Source: Gammaproteobacteria bacterium
GTDB lineage: Bacteria > Pseudomonadota > Gammaproteobacteria > HTCC5015
Assembly: GCA_016928055.1 (NCBI GenBank)
Contig: JAFGLM010000016.1
Location: forward strand, 1 to 64,000
Direction: 5' to 3'
DNA length: 64,000 nt
Below, one piece after another: positions 54,461 through 63,281 of the stretch. A model generated the notes under the pieces. That model was not told the DNA's origin. It made no database searches and saw only the letters and a program-made list of their open reading frames with translations. Position numbers and translations under genes: made by a program. Positions within the stretch are counted from its first letter, which is position 1. The number at the start of each line of letters is the position of its first letter.

Positions 54461-55246
54461 TTAAGAAGTCACCGATTTGTTTTTTGAATTCCCGAAACAG
54501 TCGTAGATACCATCTATCCAAATCAGGCTGGCCATACGGCCGCTATGAGCATCACGCCGGTAGGAAAAGAAAAGCTCTTCTTGTTGATGAGTGCAGAATT
54601 CGCCACCGAATAGTCTTTGTACACCCAGTGAATGAAGTTGCTGTCGGGCAATCGCAACCATATCCAGATACCAGTGCCCAGGCCGGCTGGGTGAAAAAGC
54701 CGGCTCATGCCCTTGGTCGGCGAACTGTTTGTACACTGCCTCATCCACCTCGTACACAGCGGCACTGATGGCGGGTCCCAGCCACGCGATCAAATTTGCC
54801 GGAACAATATCCATACGTTGAACAGTTGCTGTAATGATATTTTGTTGCAGGCCACGCCAGCCCGCATGAACCGCCGCGACCGCCCTGCCATCTTGATCAC
54901 AGAGCAGAACAGGTAAGCAATCCGCTGTCAGTACGACGCAAACCAGGCCTTTTAATCGAGTAAAACTGGCGTCTGCCTGCACCGGCTGCAAAATCGGTTC
55001 GTCCAGTTGCAGTACATTGCAACCATGCACCTGCTGCAACCAGGCCGGCTCAGATGGCAGATCAAGCACCTGACCAAGTGCTACGCGATTGCGCTTTACC
55101 TCTTCCGGATCATCGCCTACATGCGTGGCCAGATTAAAATACCCGAAACCAGAGGTTGCATCAGGGTGATTGCGCGTCGTGCAAAAAGCCCGGATATTTC
55201 CCGGCGCCGGCCAATCGGGTTTTATTAAACATTTATCGGGGTGCAT
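54461..55246 (-). CDS. pgeF: PgeF/YfiH-type multicopper-like peptidoglycan editing factor
   Basis: A 261-residue member of the YfiH/PgeF (COG1496) family. Conserved are TADCLPVLL, AAVHAGWRGL, the GPAIS and C-terminal EFCTH and FFSYRRDAHSGR segments with metal-type Cys/His residues. In E. coli it prevents L-Ser being wrongly incorporated in place of L-Ala in UDP-MurNAc; purine nucleoside phosphorylase activity has also been reported. The ATG at 55246 overlaps the rluD end by 14 bp; the rluD-pgeF-clpB order is conserved. Confidence 0.93.
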   Translation of the reverse strand: MHPDKCLIKPDWPAPGNIRAFCTTRNHPDATSGFGYFNLATHVGDDPEEVKRNRVALGQVLDLPSEPAWLQQVHGCNVLQLDEPILQPVQADASFTRLKGLVCVVLTADCLPVLLCDQDGRAVAAVHAGWRGLQQNIITATVQRMDIVPANLIAWLGPAISAAVYEVDEAVYKQFADQGHEPAFSPSRPGHWYLDMVAIARQQLHSLGVQRLFGGEFCTHQQEELFFSYRRDAHSGRMASLIWIDGIYDCFGNSKNKSVTS

Positions 55247-56216
55247 CAGGTACTTCACCATGTTGTGCACAATCATTGCGTAGTGCCGCTATCAACGCCT
55301 GCATATCATCCGGAATGGGAGCCTGCCATTGCAGTGCTTTGCCATTCGCTGGGTGCAGCACGCCCAGACTAGCCGCGTGCAGCGCCTGACGCTTAAAAAG
55401 GCCCAATTGCCGTTTTAGCGACTCGTCGCTGCCGGCCGGAATGCGCAAGCGACCACCGTATACCGGATCACCAACGATGGGTTTATTGATATGCGCCATA
55501 TGCACACGTATTTGATGAGTACGACCCGTCTCCAGTATCACCTGCAGGCACGTATGCTGACGATAGCGTTCGCTGATGCGATAGTGCGTGATGGCCTTTC
55601 GACCCCCCTGCCGAACGCACATGCGCTTACGGTCCTGCGGATGTCGCCCGATGGGCGCATCGACTGTCCCACCCGCCACCAGCCTGCCCTGTACGATGGC
55701 AACATACTCCCGGCTGATCGTCCGCTGCCGCAATTGCTCGACAAGACTTTTATGGGCCGGCAAATTTCGTGCGATCACCAGCAAGCCACTGGTTTCCTTG
55801 TCCAATCGATGTACGATTCCGGAACGGGGTAAACCAGCCAGTTCCGGAAAATGATGCAACAAAGCATTTTGCAGGGTACCACCGGGATTGCCTGCCGCCG
55901 GATGAACCACCATTCCCGCGGGCTTATTAATCACAATCAGATCCGGATCTTCAAAAACCACTGATAAGTCAATCGCTTCGGCCTGGACGTCGCCAGTTTC
56001 TCCCTGCCGTGGAATATCGACTTGCAACCATTCGTCCCCCTGCACTTTCTGTTTTGAGGTGGCAGGCTTATCGTTTACCGTGATATAGCGACTTTTTAGC
56101 CAGCCCTGCAGACAACTTCGCGAATACTGCGGAAACATTTCCACCAATACTTTGTCCAGTCGATTACCGGCTTGCTCGGCAGCAAGTCTGATTCGAATCG
56201 TTTTTTCCAGGCTCAT
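55233..56216 (-). CDS. rluD: 23S rRNA pseudouridine synthase RluD
   Basis: A 327-residue enzyme making pseudouridines 1911, 1915 and 1917 of helix 69. The N-terminal S4 RNA-binding domain (about 10-75, GNRLDKVLVEMFPQYSR) is followed by the catalytic domain with HRLDKETSGLLVIAR, whose Asp is the nucleophile, and GRTHQIRVHMAH. ATG 56216 (MSLEKTI) replaces a longer frame that begins in the divergent promoter shared with bamD. rluD and bamD are back to back, a conserved gammaproteobacterial feature. Confidence 0.95.
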   Translation of the reverse strand: MSLEKTIRIRLAAEQAGNRLDKVLVEMFPQYSRSCLQGWLKSRYITVNDKPATSKQKVQGDEWLQVDIPRQGETGDVQAEAIDLSVVFEDPDLIVINKPAGMVVHPAAGNPGGTLQNALLHHFPELAGLPRSGIVHRLDKETSGLLVIARNLPAHKSLVEQLRQRTISREYVAIVQGRLVAGGTVDAPIGRHPQDRKRMCVRQGGRKAITHYRISERYRQHTCLQVILETGRTHQIRVHMAHINKPIVGDPVYGGRLRIPAGSDESLKRQLGLFKRQALHAASLGVLHPANGKALQWQAPIPDDMQALIAALRNDCAQHGEVPDAPR

Positions 56217-56296
56217 TTGTTCTGTGGTTCTGTTGTATTCAACCTTATGTAGCCGGATAGGATACAATGCCGCTTTTTTCGATGCGAATAAGGTTT

Positions 56297-57085
56297 ATGA
56301 AACAGTCAATCATCGTCACCCTTTTGTTCATTTCCCATCTAAGCCTGATGACAGGCTGCAGCCGTAATGAAGTTCAGTTTGAGGACGCAGATCAGAGCAT
56401 CAATAAGTTATATGCGACTTTCAGGAAAAATGTCGATAAAGGCCGCTTTGAGCTGGCTGTCAAGTATTTTGAAGAACTTGAGACTCGTTATCCCTTTAGT
56501 CCTAATTCGCTACAAGCCCGGCTGGATCTGGCCTATGCCTATGTGCTTTACGGTCGCGCTGAACAAGCGGTCTCAGAAGCCGAAAAATTTATCCGTTTCA
56601 ATCCGACTCATGAACACGTCGATTACGCCTATTACATACGCGGTATAGCCAACTTTGGCCAGAAAAAGCAGTTCCTGGCACGGCTGTTTCCGCGACACTC
56701 CTCGGATTTTGAATTGACTGCGGCGCATGATGCCTTCAATGATTTCGCATTCTTATTGAAAAATTATCCCAACAGCCCTTACGCCGCCGATGCCAGACAA
56801 AGGATGATTTTTCTGAGCAACACCTTTGCCGAACACGAAATTCATGTGGCGCAGTATTACTTAAAAAAGAAAGCCTGGGTTGCGGCCGCTAATCGGGCCA
56901 ATGCCATTTTGCAGCTTTACCCTGAAACACCTTCCAACCGTGACGCGCTGGCGATTTTGCTGCAAGCCTACCGAAATCTGGGGCTTGATAACGCCGCCGC
57001 AGACACTGAAAAAACCCTTCGACTGAACTACCCCGACCATCCTCTGTTAACGCAGAATCAGCCGTTAAACGCCAACATTGAATAG
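56297..57085 (+). CDS. bamD: Outer membrane assembly lipoprotein BamD
   Basis: A 262-residue lipoprotein with signal ending LSLMTGCSRN (Cys 21) and five TPR-type repeats (DKGRFELAVKYFEELETRYPFS; NSLQARLDLAYAYVLYGRAEQAV; and so on). BamD is the essential partner of BamA in outer-membrane protein insertion. ATG 56297 is chosen because AAGG lies just upstream and the signal peptide begins here. Its stop is only 3 bp from the nadE stop on the opposite strand, with no terminator between. Confidence 0.96.
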   Translation: MKQSIIVTLLFISHLSLMTGCSRNEVQFEDADQSINKLYATFRKNVDKGRFELAVKYFEELETRYPFSPNSLQARLDLAYAYVLYGRAEQAVSEAEKFIRFNPTHEHVDYAYYIRGIANFGQKKQFLARLFPRHSSDFELTAAHDAFNDFAFLLKNYPNSPYAADARQRMIFLSNTFAEHEIHVAQYYLKKKAWVAAANRANAILQLYPETPSNRDALAILLQAYRNLGLDNAAADTEKTLRLNYPDHPLLTQNQPLNANIE

Positions 57086-57088
57086 TGG

Positions 57089-58690
57089 TTACTGATAGCG
57101 GCTGGTAATCGGGTAACGCCGTTCGCGCCCCAGAGCGCGACGGGTGATTTTGACGCCAGGTGCCGCCTGGCGGCGCTTGTATTCGTTGCGATTGACCTTG
57201 CGGACCACATCGCACACAACAGTTTCTTCAAAACCGCTCTGGATAATCGATTCAATCGATTTTTCCTGCTCCAGGTACAATTCCAGAATCCTGTCCAGAA
57301 TCGGGTAAGGCGGCAGACTGTCTTCATCCTTTTGATCGGCTGCCAGTTCTGCAGACGGTGGTCGCGTGATGATGCTGGCCGGAATCATTTCCTTATCACG
57401 ATTCCGGTACTGACATAAGCGATAGACTCTCTCCTTACTCACATCTTTCAATGGCGCAAAACCGCCGGCCATATCTCCGTAAAGCGTTGCGTAACCCACG
57501 GACATTTCGCTTTTATTGCCCGTAGCCAGCACCAACTTGCCCTTCTTGTTGGAAATCGCCATCAACAGAATGCCGCGACAGCGGGCCTGAATATTCTCCT
57601 GCGCAGTATCCGGCGCCCAGTCTCCGGACGAATCTGCCAGTACCGGTGACAGCGAGGCCAACAGCGACTGAAATGATTGTTCGATGGAAATTTCGTCATA
57701 GCGTACGGCAAAATTATTTGCACAGACTCGGGCATCATTCAGACTCATTTCGGAGGTGTATCGTGAAGGCATCATTACCGCTTCAACCTGATCCGCACCC
57801 AAAGCATCCACCGCGATAGCCAGCGTCAATGCCGAATCAACACCGCCGGAAAGCCCGATGACCACACCACGAAAACCGTTCTTGGTCACATAGTCCTTCA
57901 CCGCCAACACCAACGCCTGATAGATTTCTTCGTCCTCATCCAAAACAGCATTCGTCAACTCTTTTGGGCAATTTTCCAGATCAATCATGGCAAGCTGTTC
58001 TCGGAAACCCACCATCTGTAACAGCTTATTGCCTTTGGCATCAACCACCATGGAATGTCCATCAAACACCAGTTCATCCTGACCACCCACCAGATTGACG
58101 TAGATAATAGCAACAGATGATTCGGTACAACGTGCTGTAAGGGTCTGCAAGCGCTGCTGTTGCTTGCCGATATGGTAGGGAGAGGCATTAATATTAATAA
58201 TGAGTTCCGCTCCTTTTGTCATCGCTTGCTTGACTGGCCCGCTCTGCCAAATATCTTCACAAATCGTTAAGCCAAGCGTGCGTTGATTGATCTCGACGAC
58301 GACTGACTCGGTACCGGCAGTAAAATAGCGTATTTCATCAAATACACCGTAGTTCGGCAGCAACTGCTTATGGTAAATACTTTTGATTTTGCCGCCGGAC
58401 AAGCAAACAGCCGTATTAAAGAGGGTATTATTTTGAAAACATGGACAACCAACAACAATGCTGATCTCATCGGAAATTTCTGCCAATTGATCAATCAGCT
58501 GCTGACATCGCTCGACAAAACCCTGCCGAAACAGCAAATCCTCGGGTGGATATCCGCTCAAAGCCAATTCCGGAAAAACAACCAGGTTGGCTTTCTGCTC
58601 GATTGCCTGTTGAATATAGGTAACGATCTTGTCGAAATTACCGGACAGGTCGCCAACGACAGGATTAATTTGTGCCAATGCTACTTTCAA
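57089..58690 (-). CDS. nadE: Glutamine-dependent NAD+ synthetase
   Basis: A 533-residue fusion of an N-terminal nitrilase-type glutaminase (triad Glu in FPELALSGYPPEDLL, Lys in YHKQLLPNYGVFDE, Cys in LTICEDIW) and a C-terminal synthetase with the ATP motif VIGLSGGVDSALTLAIA and ATGNKSEMSVGYATLYGDM. It amidates deamido-NAD using glutamine. The protein should begin KVALAQINPVVGD; the only suitable start is a TTG at 58690, as no ATG exists upstream in frame. Another TTG at 58717 is possible. Confidence 0.95.
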   Translation of the reverse strand: MKVALAQINPVVGDLSGNFDKIVTYIQQAIEQKANLVVFPELALSGYPPEDLLFRQGFVERCQQLIDQLAEISDEISIVVGCPCFQNNTLFNTAVCLSGGKIKSIYHKQLLPNYGVFDEIRYFTAGTESVVVEINQRTLGLTICEDIWQSGPVKQAMTKGAELIININASPYHIGKQQQRLQTLTARCTESSVAIIYVNLVGGQDELVFDGHSMVVDAKGNKLLQMVGFREQLAMIDLENCPKELTNAVLDEDEEIYQALVLAVKDYVTKNGFRGVVIGLSGGVDSALTLAIAVDALGADQVEAVMMPSRYTSEMSLNDARVCANNFAVRYDEISIEQSFQSLLASLSPVLADSSGDWAPDTAQENIQARCRGILLMAISNKKGKLVLATGNKSEMSVGYATLYGDMAGGFAPLKDVSKERVYRLCQYRNRDKEMIPASIITRPPSAELAADQKDEDSLPPYPILDRILELYLEQEKSIESIIQSGFEETVVCDVVRKVNRNEYKRRQAAPGVKITRRALGRERRYPITSRYQ

Positions 58691-58819
58691 TGCTGATAGT
58701 ATCCAACTGAGGTACAAGTAGTTGCGAAAATCGCATTATAATACAGGGGAGCGAACTTTGACGGACCCTGGCAAAAAAGGCCATCAATTAAACACCATGT
58801 CGGTATCAGAGCATATTTA

Positions 58820-59056
58820 ATGCGATTATTATTGATTCTCCTTGCTGCCGTATTCTTCGTGCTTGCTGTTCGCGCATTGCTGACAAAACCCGCAGAAAAA
58901 CGTACGCCAAAAAAAGTTAAAGGCGAAGCGGTGGTGCCTTGTAGTCTATGTAAACTGCATATTCCAAAATCTGAAGCATTCTATTCCGATAATCATTTTT
59001 TTTGCAGCGCAAATCATCAGCGCCAATGGCTGGAAACACGAAAGCATAAACAATAA
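58820..59056 (+). CDS. PP0621-family small zinc-binding membrane protein
   Basis: A 78-residue protein: one N-terminal membrane helix (about 2-20), a basic linker, then a mini zinc motif C-S-L-C with C-S-A-N-H near the end (VPCSLCKLHIPKSEAF, FFCSANHQRQWL). The family is found next to pilS in pseudomonads and has no known function. It lies 18 bp before pilS and is probably co-transcribed with it. Confidence 0.85.
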   Translation: MRLLLILLAAVFFVLAVRALLTKPAEKRTPKKVKGEAVVPCSLCKLHIPKSEAFYSDNHFFCSANHQRQWLETRKHKQ

Positions 59057-59074
59057 CGAAAGGGAGCCACGCAC

Positions 59075-60736
59075 TTGTTAAGCCTGCTTAGCCATTACAT
59101 CAAGGAAAAACTATTACCCCCCAGCGAACGCGAGCTGTATGCGCCCGAAGTGCGCCCCTGGTATCCAGTGCGCCTGCTGGCGCTGTATCGTCTGTTTGTC
59201 GCGGTATTACTTAGCAGCACTTTCTTTTCCGGACTTGCAGTTAAGACTCTGGGCACAACTCATCCTGCACTGTTTTCTAATTGTTCCGTTGTCTATCTCG
59301 TACTTTCGCTGCTGTGGTTATTGCTGTTGCGCTTCAAACGATATGGTTATTCCGAACAAGTTTATCTGCAAATTACCAGCGATGTTGTCCTGCTGGTTCT
59401 GATGATGTACGCCAGCGGCGGCTTAAGCAGCGGCCTCGGTATTTTGCTGGTTGTTAATGTTGGTAGTGCAACCTTGATTATCAGTGGACTGGCTGGTTTA
59501 TTTTTTGCTGCGCTCGCCACCATTCTGGTTTTACTGGAACAGATTTACACCCACTGGCAAAGCGGATTTGTAACCAATAGCTACCAGCTTGTCGGTACAT
59601 TGGGTGCTGCCTACTTCGGTGTCACACTGGTTATGCTGGTGTTGAAAAGGCGAGTACAGGAAAGTGAACTGCTTGTTGAACAACGTGAACTGGATATTGA
59701 AAATCTCGCTCAACTTAATGAACAAATCATCCAGCATATGCAGAGCGGCGTTATGGTAATCGATAGCATGGCTCAAATCAGACTGATTAACCGCGCTGCA
59801 AAGATGCAACTGGGAATCAGCAACATAAACCCTCCGACAGCATTAACTGATGTTTCAAGCGAACTGTCTTCACGTTTTAGTTTATGGCAAACCGCAGCCC
59901 AACAAACACCGACACGTATTCGCTTTCCAGGCAGTCCGTTTGAATTGCAGCCACATTTCACGCCTTTGGGTCCAGACGGCGAAGCCGGCACACTTGTTGT
60001 GCTGGAAGACACAACACCGTATTCGCGCGAATTTCAAAATATCAAATTAACTTCACTAGGACGACTGACCGCCAGCATTGCACATGAGATTCGCAACCCA
60101 CTGTCTGCCATTCAACACGCTGCTCAATTACTTTCCGAATCAGATTCACTCACTACTCCTGATCAGCGGCTTACACAAATTATCAGCCAACAAACATTAC
60201 GTGTTAATACGATTATTGAAAATATATTGCAGTTGTCGGTTAAAGAAAAAACCGAGCCGACACAGATCGATCTTAACTCCTGGTTGCTTGAATTTGTGGA
60301 TGAATTCAAAGCACAGCACACCGAAGCGGCCTATGAACTCCATCTGAATATCACTACTTCAGATCCGCTTGCCTATTTCGATCCGACACAATTACATCAA
60401 ATTGTGTGGAATCTTTGCACCAATAGCCTGAAATATGGCAAGGATTCGCAAGGCAGGATCAAGATAGTAATAACCGCAGGATGTGACCGGGCAATTGACA
60501 CCACTTACCTGGACATTGCAGACTATGGTCGCGGGGTACCGCCCTCCAATCAGGATAAGATATTCGAACCCTTTTTTTCCAGTGGTGGTAATAGTCCGGG
60601 GTTGGGTTTATATATTGTCCGTGAGCTATGCGAGTTTAATTATGCAACCATACGCTATATTGATGATCCGGGTTTTGGTGCAGTATTCAGAATCCAGTTT
60701 AGCAATCCGCTGATATTTACACACGCAACAGAATAA
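59075..60736 (+). CDS. pilS: Sensor histidine kinase PilS
   Basis: A 553-residue kinase. The N-terminal six-helix membrane region (about 30-190) is followed by a PAS-like segment (MQSGVMVIDSMAQIRLINRA), a HisKA domain with phosphoacceptor H337 in IAHEIRNPLSAI, and a HATPase with NSLKYG, DYGRGVP and GLGLYIVREL. In Pseudomonas PilS senses pilin in the inner membrane and controls pilA through PilR. The start is a TTG at 59075, with AGGGAG 8 nt upstream. No ATG is better placed. Confidence 0.95.
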   Translation: MLSLLSHYIKEKLLPPSERELYAPEVRPWYPVRLLALYRLFVAVLLSSTFFSGLAVKTLGTTHPALFSNCSVVYLVLSLLWLLLLRFKRYGYSEQVYLQITSDVVLLVLMMYASGGLSSGLGILLVVNVGSATLIISGLAGLFFAALATILVLLEQIYTHWQSGFVTNSYQLVGTLGAAYFGVTLVMLVLKRRVQESELLVEQRELDIENLAQLNEQIIQHMQSGVMVIDSMAQIRLINRAAKMQLGISNINPPTALTDVSSELSSRFSLWQTAAQQTPTRIRFPGSPFELQPHFTPLGPDGEAGTLVVLEDTTPYSREFQNIKLTSLGRLTASIAHEIRNPLSAIQHAAQLLSESDSLTTPDQRLTQIISQQTLRVNTIIENILQLSVKEKTEPTQIDLNSWLLEFVDEFKAQHTEAAYELHLNITTSDPLAYFDPTQLHQIVWNLCTNSLKYGKDSQGRIKIVITAGCDRAIDTTYLDIADYGRGVPPSNQDKIFEPFFSSGGNSPGLGLYIVRELCEFNYATIRYIDDPGFGAVFRIQFSNPLIFTHATE

Positions 60737-60745
60737 AGACGCGAT

Positions 60746-62107
60746 ATGGATCAAACACTTGTATTAATCGTCGATGATGAACCTGATATTTGCGAGTTAC
60801 TGGAAATCACGCTTGCGCGTATGGGTCTGGATACTTTATCTGCACAAAACGTGACTGCGGCAAAACAGCTTTTTTCTGAACATCATTTTAATCTGTGCCT
60901 GACCGATATGCGGTTGCCGGATGGTGATGGCCTCGATTTACTGGACTGGATTCAGGCTCATTACACCAATACGCCCACAGTGGTGATCACCGCCCACGGC
61001 AATATGGAAGCGGCGATTCGCGCTTTAAAATCCGGCGCTTTTGATTTTGTATCCAAACCACTTGATCTCAACAACTTAAGATCACTGGTCAGTGCAGCGC
61101 TGAAACTCAAAACTGATAGCATTCTAAAATCACCCGGCAGCCAGAAATTACAGCTGCTCGGTGAATCACCGATTATGCTGGATTTGAAAACCACCATCGG
61201 CAAGCTGGCCCGCAGCCAGGCACCGGTTCATATTCACGGCGCATCAGGTACAGGCAAAGAGCTGGTGGCGCGTCTTATTCATGAACAAGGTGCCAGACGC
61301 GATCAGCCTTTCGTACCGGTCAATTGCAGCGCTATCCCGGCTGAATTGATGGAAAGCGAGTTTTTTGGCCACCTTAAAGGTACATTCACCGGTGCACATG
61401 CCGACAAAAAAGGTTTGTTTGCCGCCGCCAATGGCGGCACACTCTTTCTGGATGAAGTGGCTGACCTGCCCATCGCGATGCAAGTGAAACTGCTAAGAGC
61501 CATCCAGGAGCGCGCAATTCGACCGGTTGGAGCCCCCGCGGAGATTCCAGTGGATGTTCGAGTGCTTAGCGCTACACACAAGAATCTGGAGCAATTGATT
61601 GCTGAGGGCCACTTTCGTCAGGACCTCTATTACCGTATCAATGTCATTCAGATTGATGTTCCCGGCCTGCATGAAAGAACCGAGGATATACCCGTACTGG
61701 CGCAACATATTCTGGCCGGCATCGCGCTGAAACAGGGCGCGCAAATAAAATCATTAGCACCAGACGCGCTATCTGCGCTGCTCAAGTATCCTTTTCCAGG
61801 CAATGTGCGCGAGCTGGAAAATATCCTGGAAAGAGCCGCTACGCTCTCGGAAAATAACACAATCTCTATTGCGGACTTGCAGCTATCTGCGGCAAAACCA
61901 CATAGCGAACAGGAGCCGATTAGCAAAACAACCACCCCTGCAACCGAAACAACCGGCGCACTTGACGATATGTTGCATGATCAGGAACGGGAATCCATCG
62001 TGCAGGCCTTGGAACAGACCCGCTGGAATAAAACCAAGGCCGCCGAACTGCTGGGCATCAGTTTTCGGCAACTGCGTTACCGAATTAAAAAATTGAATAT
62101 TGAGTAA
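60746..62107 (+). CDS. pilR: Type IV pilus response regulator PilR (NtrC family)
   Basis: A 453-residue sigma-54 activator. The receiver has phospho-acceptor D54 (CLTDMRLPDGDG). The AAA+ domain has Walker A GASGTGKE near 165-172 and a sigma-54 contact loop reading GTFTGA (212-217) instead of GAFTGA. The C-terminal Fis-type HTH reads NKTKAAELLGISFRQLRYR. It drives pilA transcription. The predicted pilA promoter with matching sites lies 200 bp downstream. It is 9 bp from pilS. Confidence 0.97.
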   Translation: MDQTLVLIVDDEPDICELLEITLARMGLDTLSAQNVTAAKQLFSEHHFNLCLTDMRLPDGDGLDLLDWIQAHYTNTPTVVITAHGNMEAAIRALKSGAFDFVSKPLDLNNLRSLVSAALKLKTDSILKSPGSQKLQLLGESPIMLDLKTTIGKLARSQAPVHIHGASGTGKELVARLIHEQGARRDQPFVPVNCSAIPAELMESEFFGHLKGTFTGAHADKKGLFAAANGGTLFLDEVADLPIAMQVKLLRAIQERAIRPVGAPAEIPVDVRVLSATHKNLEQLIAEGHFRQDLYYRINVIQIDVPGLHERTEDIPVLAQHILAGIALKQGAQIKSLAPDALSALLKYPFPGNVRELENILERAATLSENNTISIADLQLSAAKPHSEQEPISKTTTPATETTGALDDMLHDQERESIVQALEQTRWNKTKAAELLGISFRQLRYRIKKLNIE

Positions 62108-62116
62108 CTTGTTTTG

Positions 62117-62131
62117 TGTCAGTTAGTGACA
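62117..62131 (+). promoter_or_regulatory. Candidate PilR enhancer
   Basis: The inverted repeat TGTCA-GTTAG-TGACA lies about 100 bp upstream of the sigma-54 promoter, and TGTGTC overlaps its left arm. TGTC-containing elements are the known PilR binding motif in Pseudomonas. Confidence 0.55.
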
Positions 62132-62198
62132 ATTATTGCCGTCAGAACCTGCCCTTAGCTGCAGAAAAATTTATGCAAAGATTTAATAATGATATAAA

Positions 62199-62211
62199 AA
62201 TCAAGAGGTTA
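62199..62211 (+). promoter_or_regulatory. IHF consensus site in the pilA promoter
   Basis: AATCAAGAGGTTA matches the IHF consensus WATCAANNNNTTR at every defined position. It lies between the candidate activator site and the sigma-54 promoter, where bending would bring them together. ihfB is also in this window. Confidence 0.65.
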
Positions 62212-62227
62212 TCAGAATTATATCGAC

Positions 62228-62243
62228 TGGCATGTGTCCTGCA
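62228..62243 (+). promoter_or_regulatory. Sigma-54 promoter of pilA
   Basis: TGGCAT, five bases, then CTGCA fits the -24/-12 pattern, with GG and GC in correct spacing. It lies 67 bp upstream of the pilA start and downstream of the gene for a sigma-54 activator. Confidence 0.85.
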
Positions 62244-62309
62244 TTTATTGAAGCATCAATTATCTTTCCAAACCGAATTTGTAATAATCGTTTAACCTGG
62301 AGGTTAATC

Positions 62310-62723
62310 ATGAAGAGAGTTCAACAGGGTTTTACATTGATCGAACTGATGATCGTAATAGCGATTATCGGTATTCTGGCAGCCATCGCACTGCCCGCTT
62401 ATCAGGATTATATGATTCGTGCCCGCGTGTCGGAAGGCTTGTATCTGGGTGGCGGTCAGAAAACTACCGTTTCTGAAAATATTGCCAACGTTGCTACGGT
62501 CGATGCCACGGCTTGTAACGGCGTCAACACAGCAGTTGCTGGTAATGTTAGCTCAATCGCCTGTGCCAGTGGCGTACTCACTGTCGTCATGAATGCCACT
62601 GCTGCCGGTGTCCAAATGACACTGACACCGAACTGGGTCGATGTCAATACACCAATTGACTGGGCTTGCCAGGTTTCCGACGCCGCTAACAATAAGTATG
62701 TTCCAGCGGAATGCCGTATATAA
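62310..62723 (+). CDS. pilA: Type IV major pilin PilA
   Basis: A 137-residue type IVa prepilin. A short basic leader MKRVQQG is cut by PilD before Phe ([20 protein letters not shown]), with Glu5 of the mature protein present. The C-terminal domain has Cys pairs that fit a D-region disulfide (WACQVSD and VPAEC) and a second pair earlier (TACNG, IACASG). ATG 62310 has GGAGG at 6 nt; a longer upstream frame is excluded because it would cross the promoter. It follows pilR directly and is driven by sigma-54. Confidence 0.97.
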   Translation: MKRVQQGFTLIELMIVIAIIGILAAIALPAYQDYMIRARVSEGLYLGGGQKTTVSENIANVATVDATACNGVNTAVAGNVSSIACASGVLTVVMNATAAGVQMTLTPNWVDVNTPIDWACQVSDAANNKYVPAECRI

Positions 62724-62743
62724 GATTAGTCTAAAATACCTTT

Positions 62744-62773
62744 AAAGCCCCGCCCTCTGTGCGGGGCTTTTTT
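62744..62773 (+). terminator. Terminator after pilA
   Basis: AAAGCCCCGC and GCGGGGCTTT form a 10-bp stem with a 7-nt loop, followed by TTT. It lies 20 bp after the pilA stop. Confidence 0.93.
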
Positions 62774-62816
62774 GTCTGCAACACATTAAGTTCGACAAAT
62801 TTAATTATTAGTATAT

Positions 62817-63281
62817 TTACTCTGGCAATAACTTATATTTGGAAAGCCATTCAACACGCACCCCGGGAACACTTACAAGCGATGCGAAATAGCGGGATTT
62901 AACTTCTGCGTGAAAAGCGGATGGCGCTAATTCGATCAGGTTCGCAATGGCTTTATAGGTTGCTTCCCGATCAGGATCGGCGGCAAGAATCCTTTCAAAA
63001 TAAGTTAGCTGTTCATAACCGTTACCTCTGGCTATTAGTACCACCGGAAACCATATCGGATCCAGTGGCTCTTCTCCAGTTTTCCGCAAAGACTCAATGA
63101 GTAGCGCTCTGGCTTCCTGCCGCTGACCCGCCAATAATAACCGATCATGTTCAAAAAGAATTCGATGCACTTTGTCATCATCATTCTCCGCAATTAACCA
63201 GTAACCAAACAACACGCTCATAGAAAACACTATTAGCAACACGACTTCTGCCAAACCGAATTTAAACATTTGAAAATTCAT
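62817..63281 (-). CDS. Unknown small membrane protein with helical repeats
   Basis: A 154-residue protein with one N-terminal membrane helix (about 9-30, VVLLIVFSMSVLFGYWLI) and a helical periplasmic-type domain (HDRLLLAGQRQEARALLIESL; LTYFERILAADPDREATYKAIANLIELAP) resembling TPR-type pairs. I do not recognise the family. Its ATG overlaps the stop of the beta-helix gene (ATGA), so the two are translationally coupled and probably work together. Confidence 0.72.
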   Translation of the reverse strand: MNFQMFKFGLAEVVLLIVFSMSVLFGYWLIAENDDDKVHRILFEHDRLLLAGQRQEARALLIESLRKTGEEPLDPIWFPVVLIARGNGYEQLTYFERILAADPDREATYKAIANLIELAPSAFHAEVKSRYFASLVSVPGVRVEWLSKYKLLPE

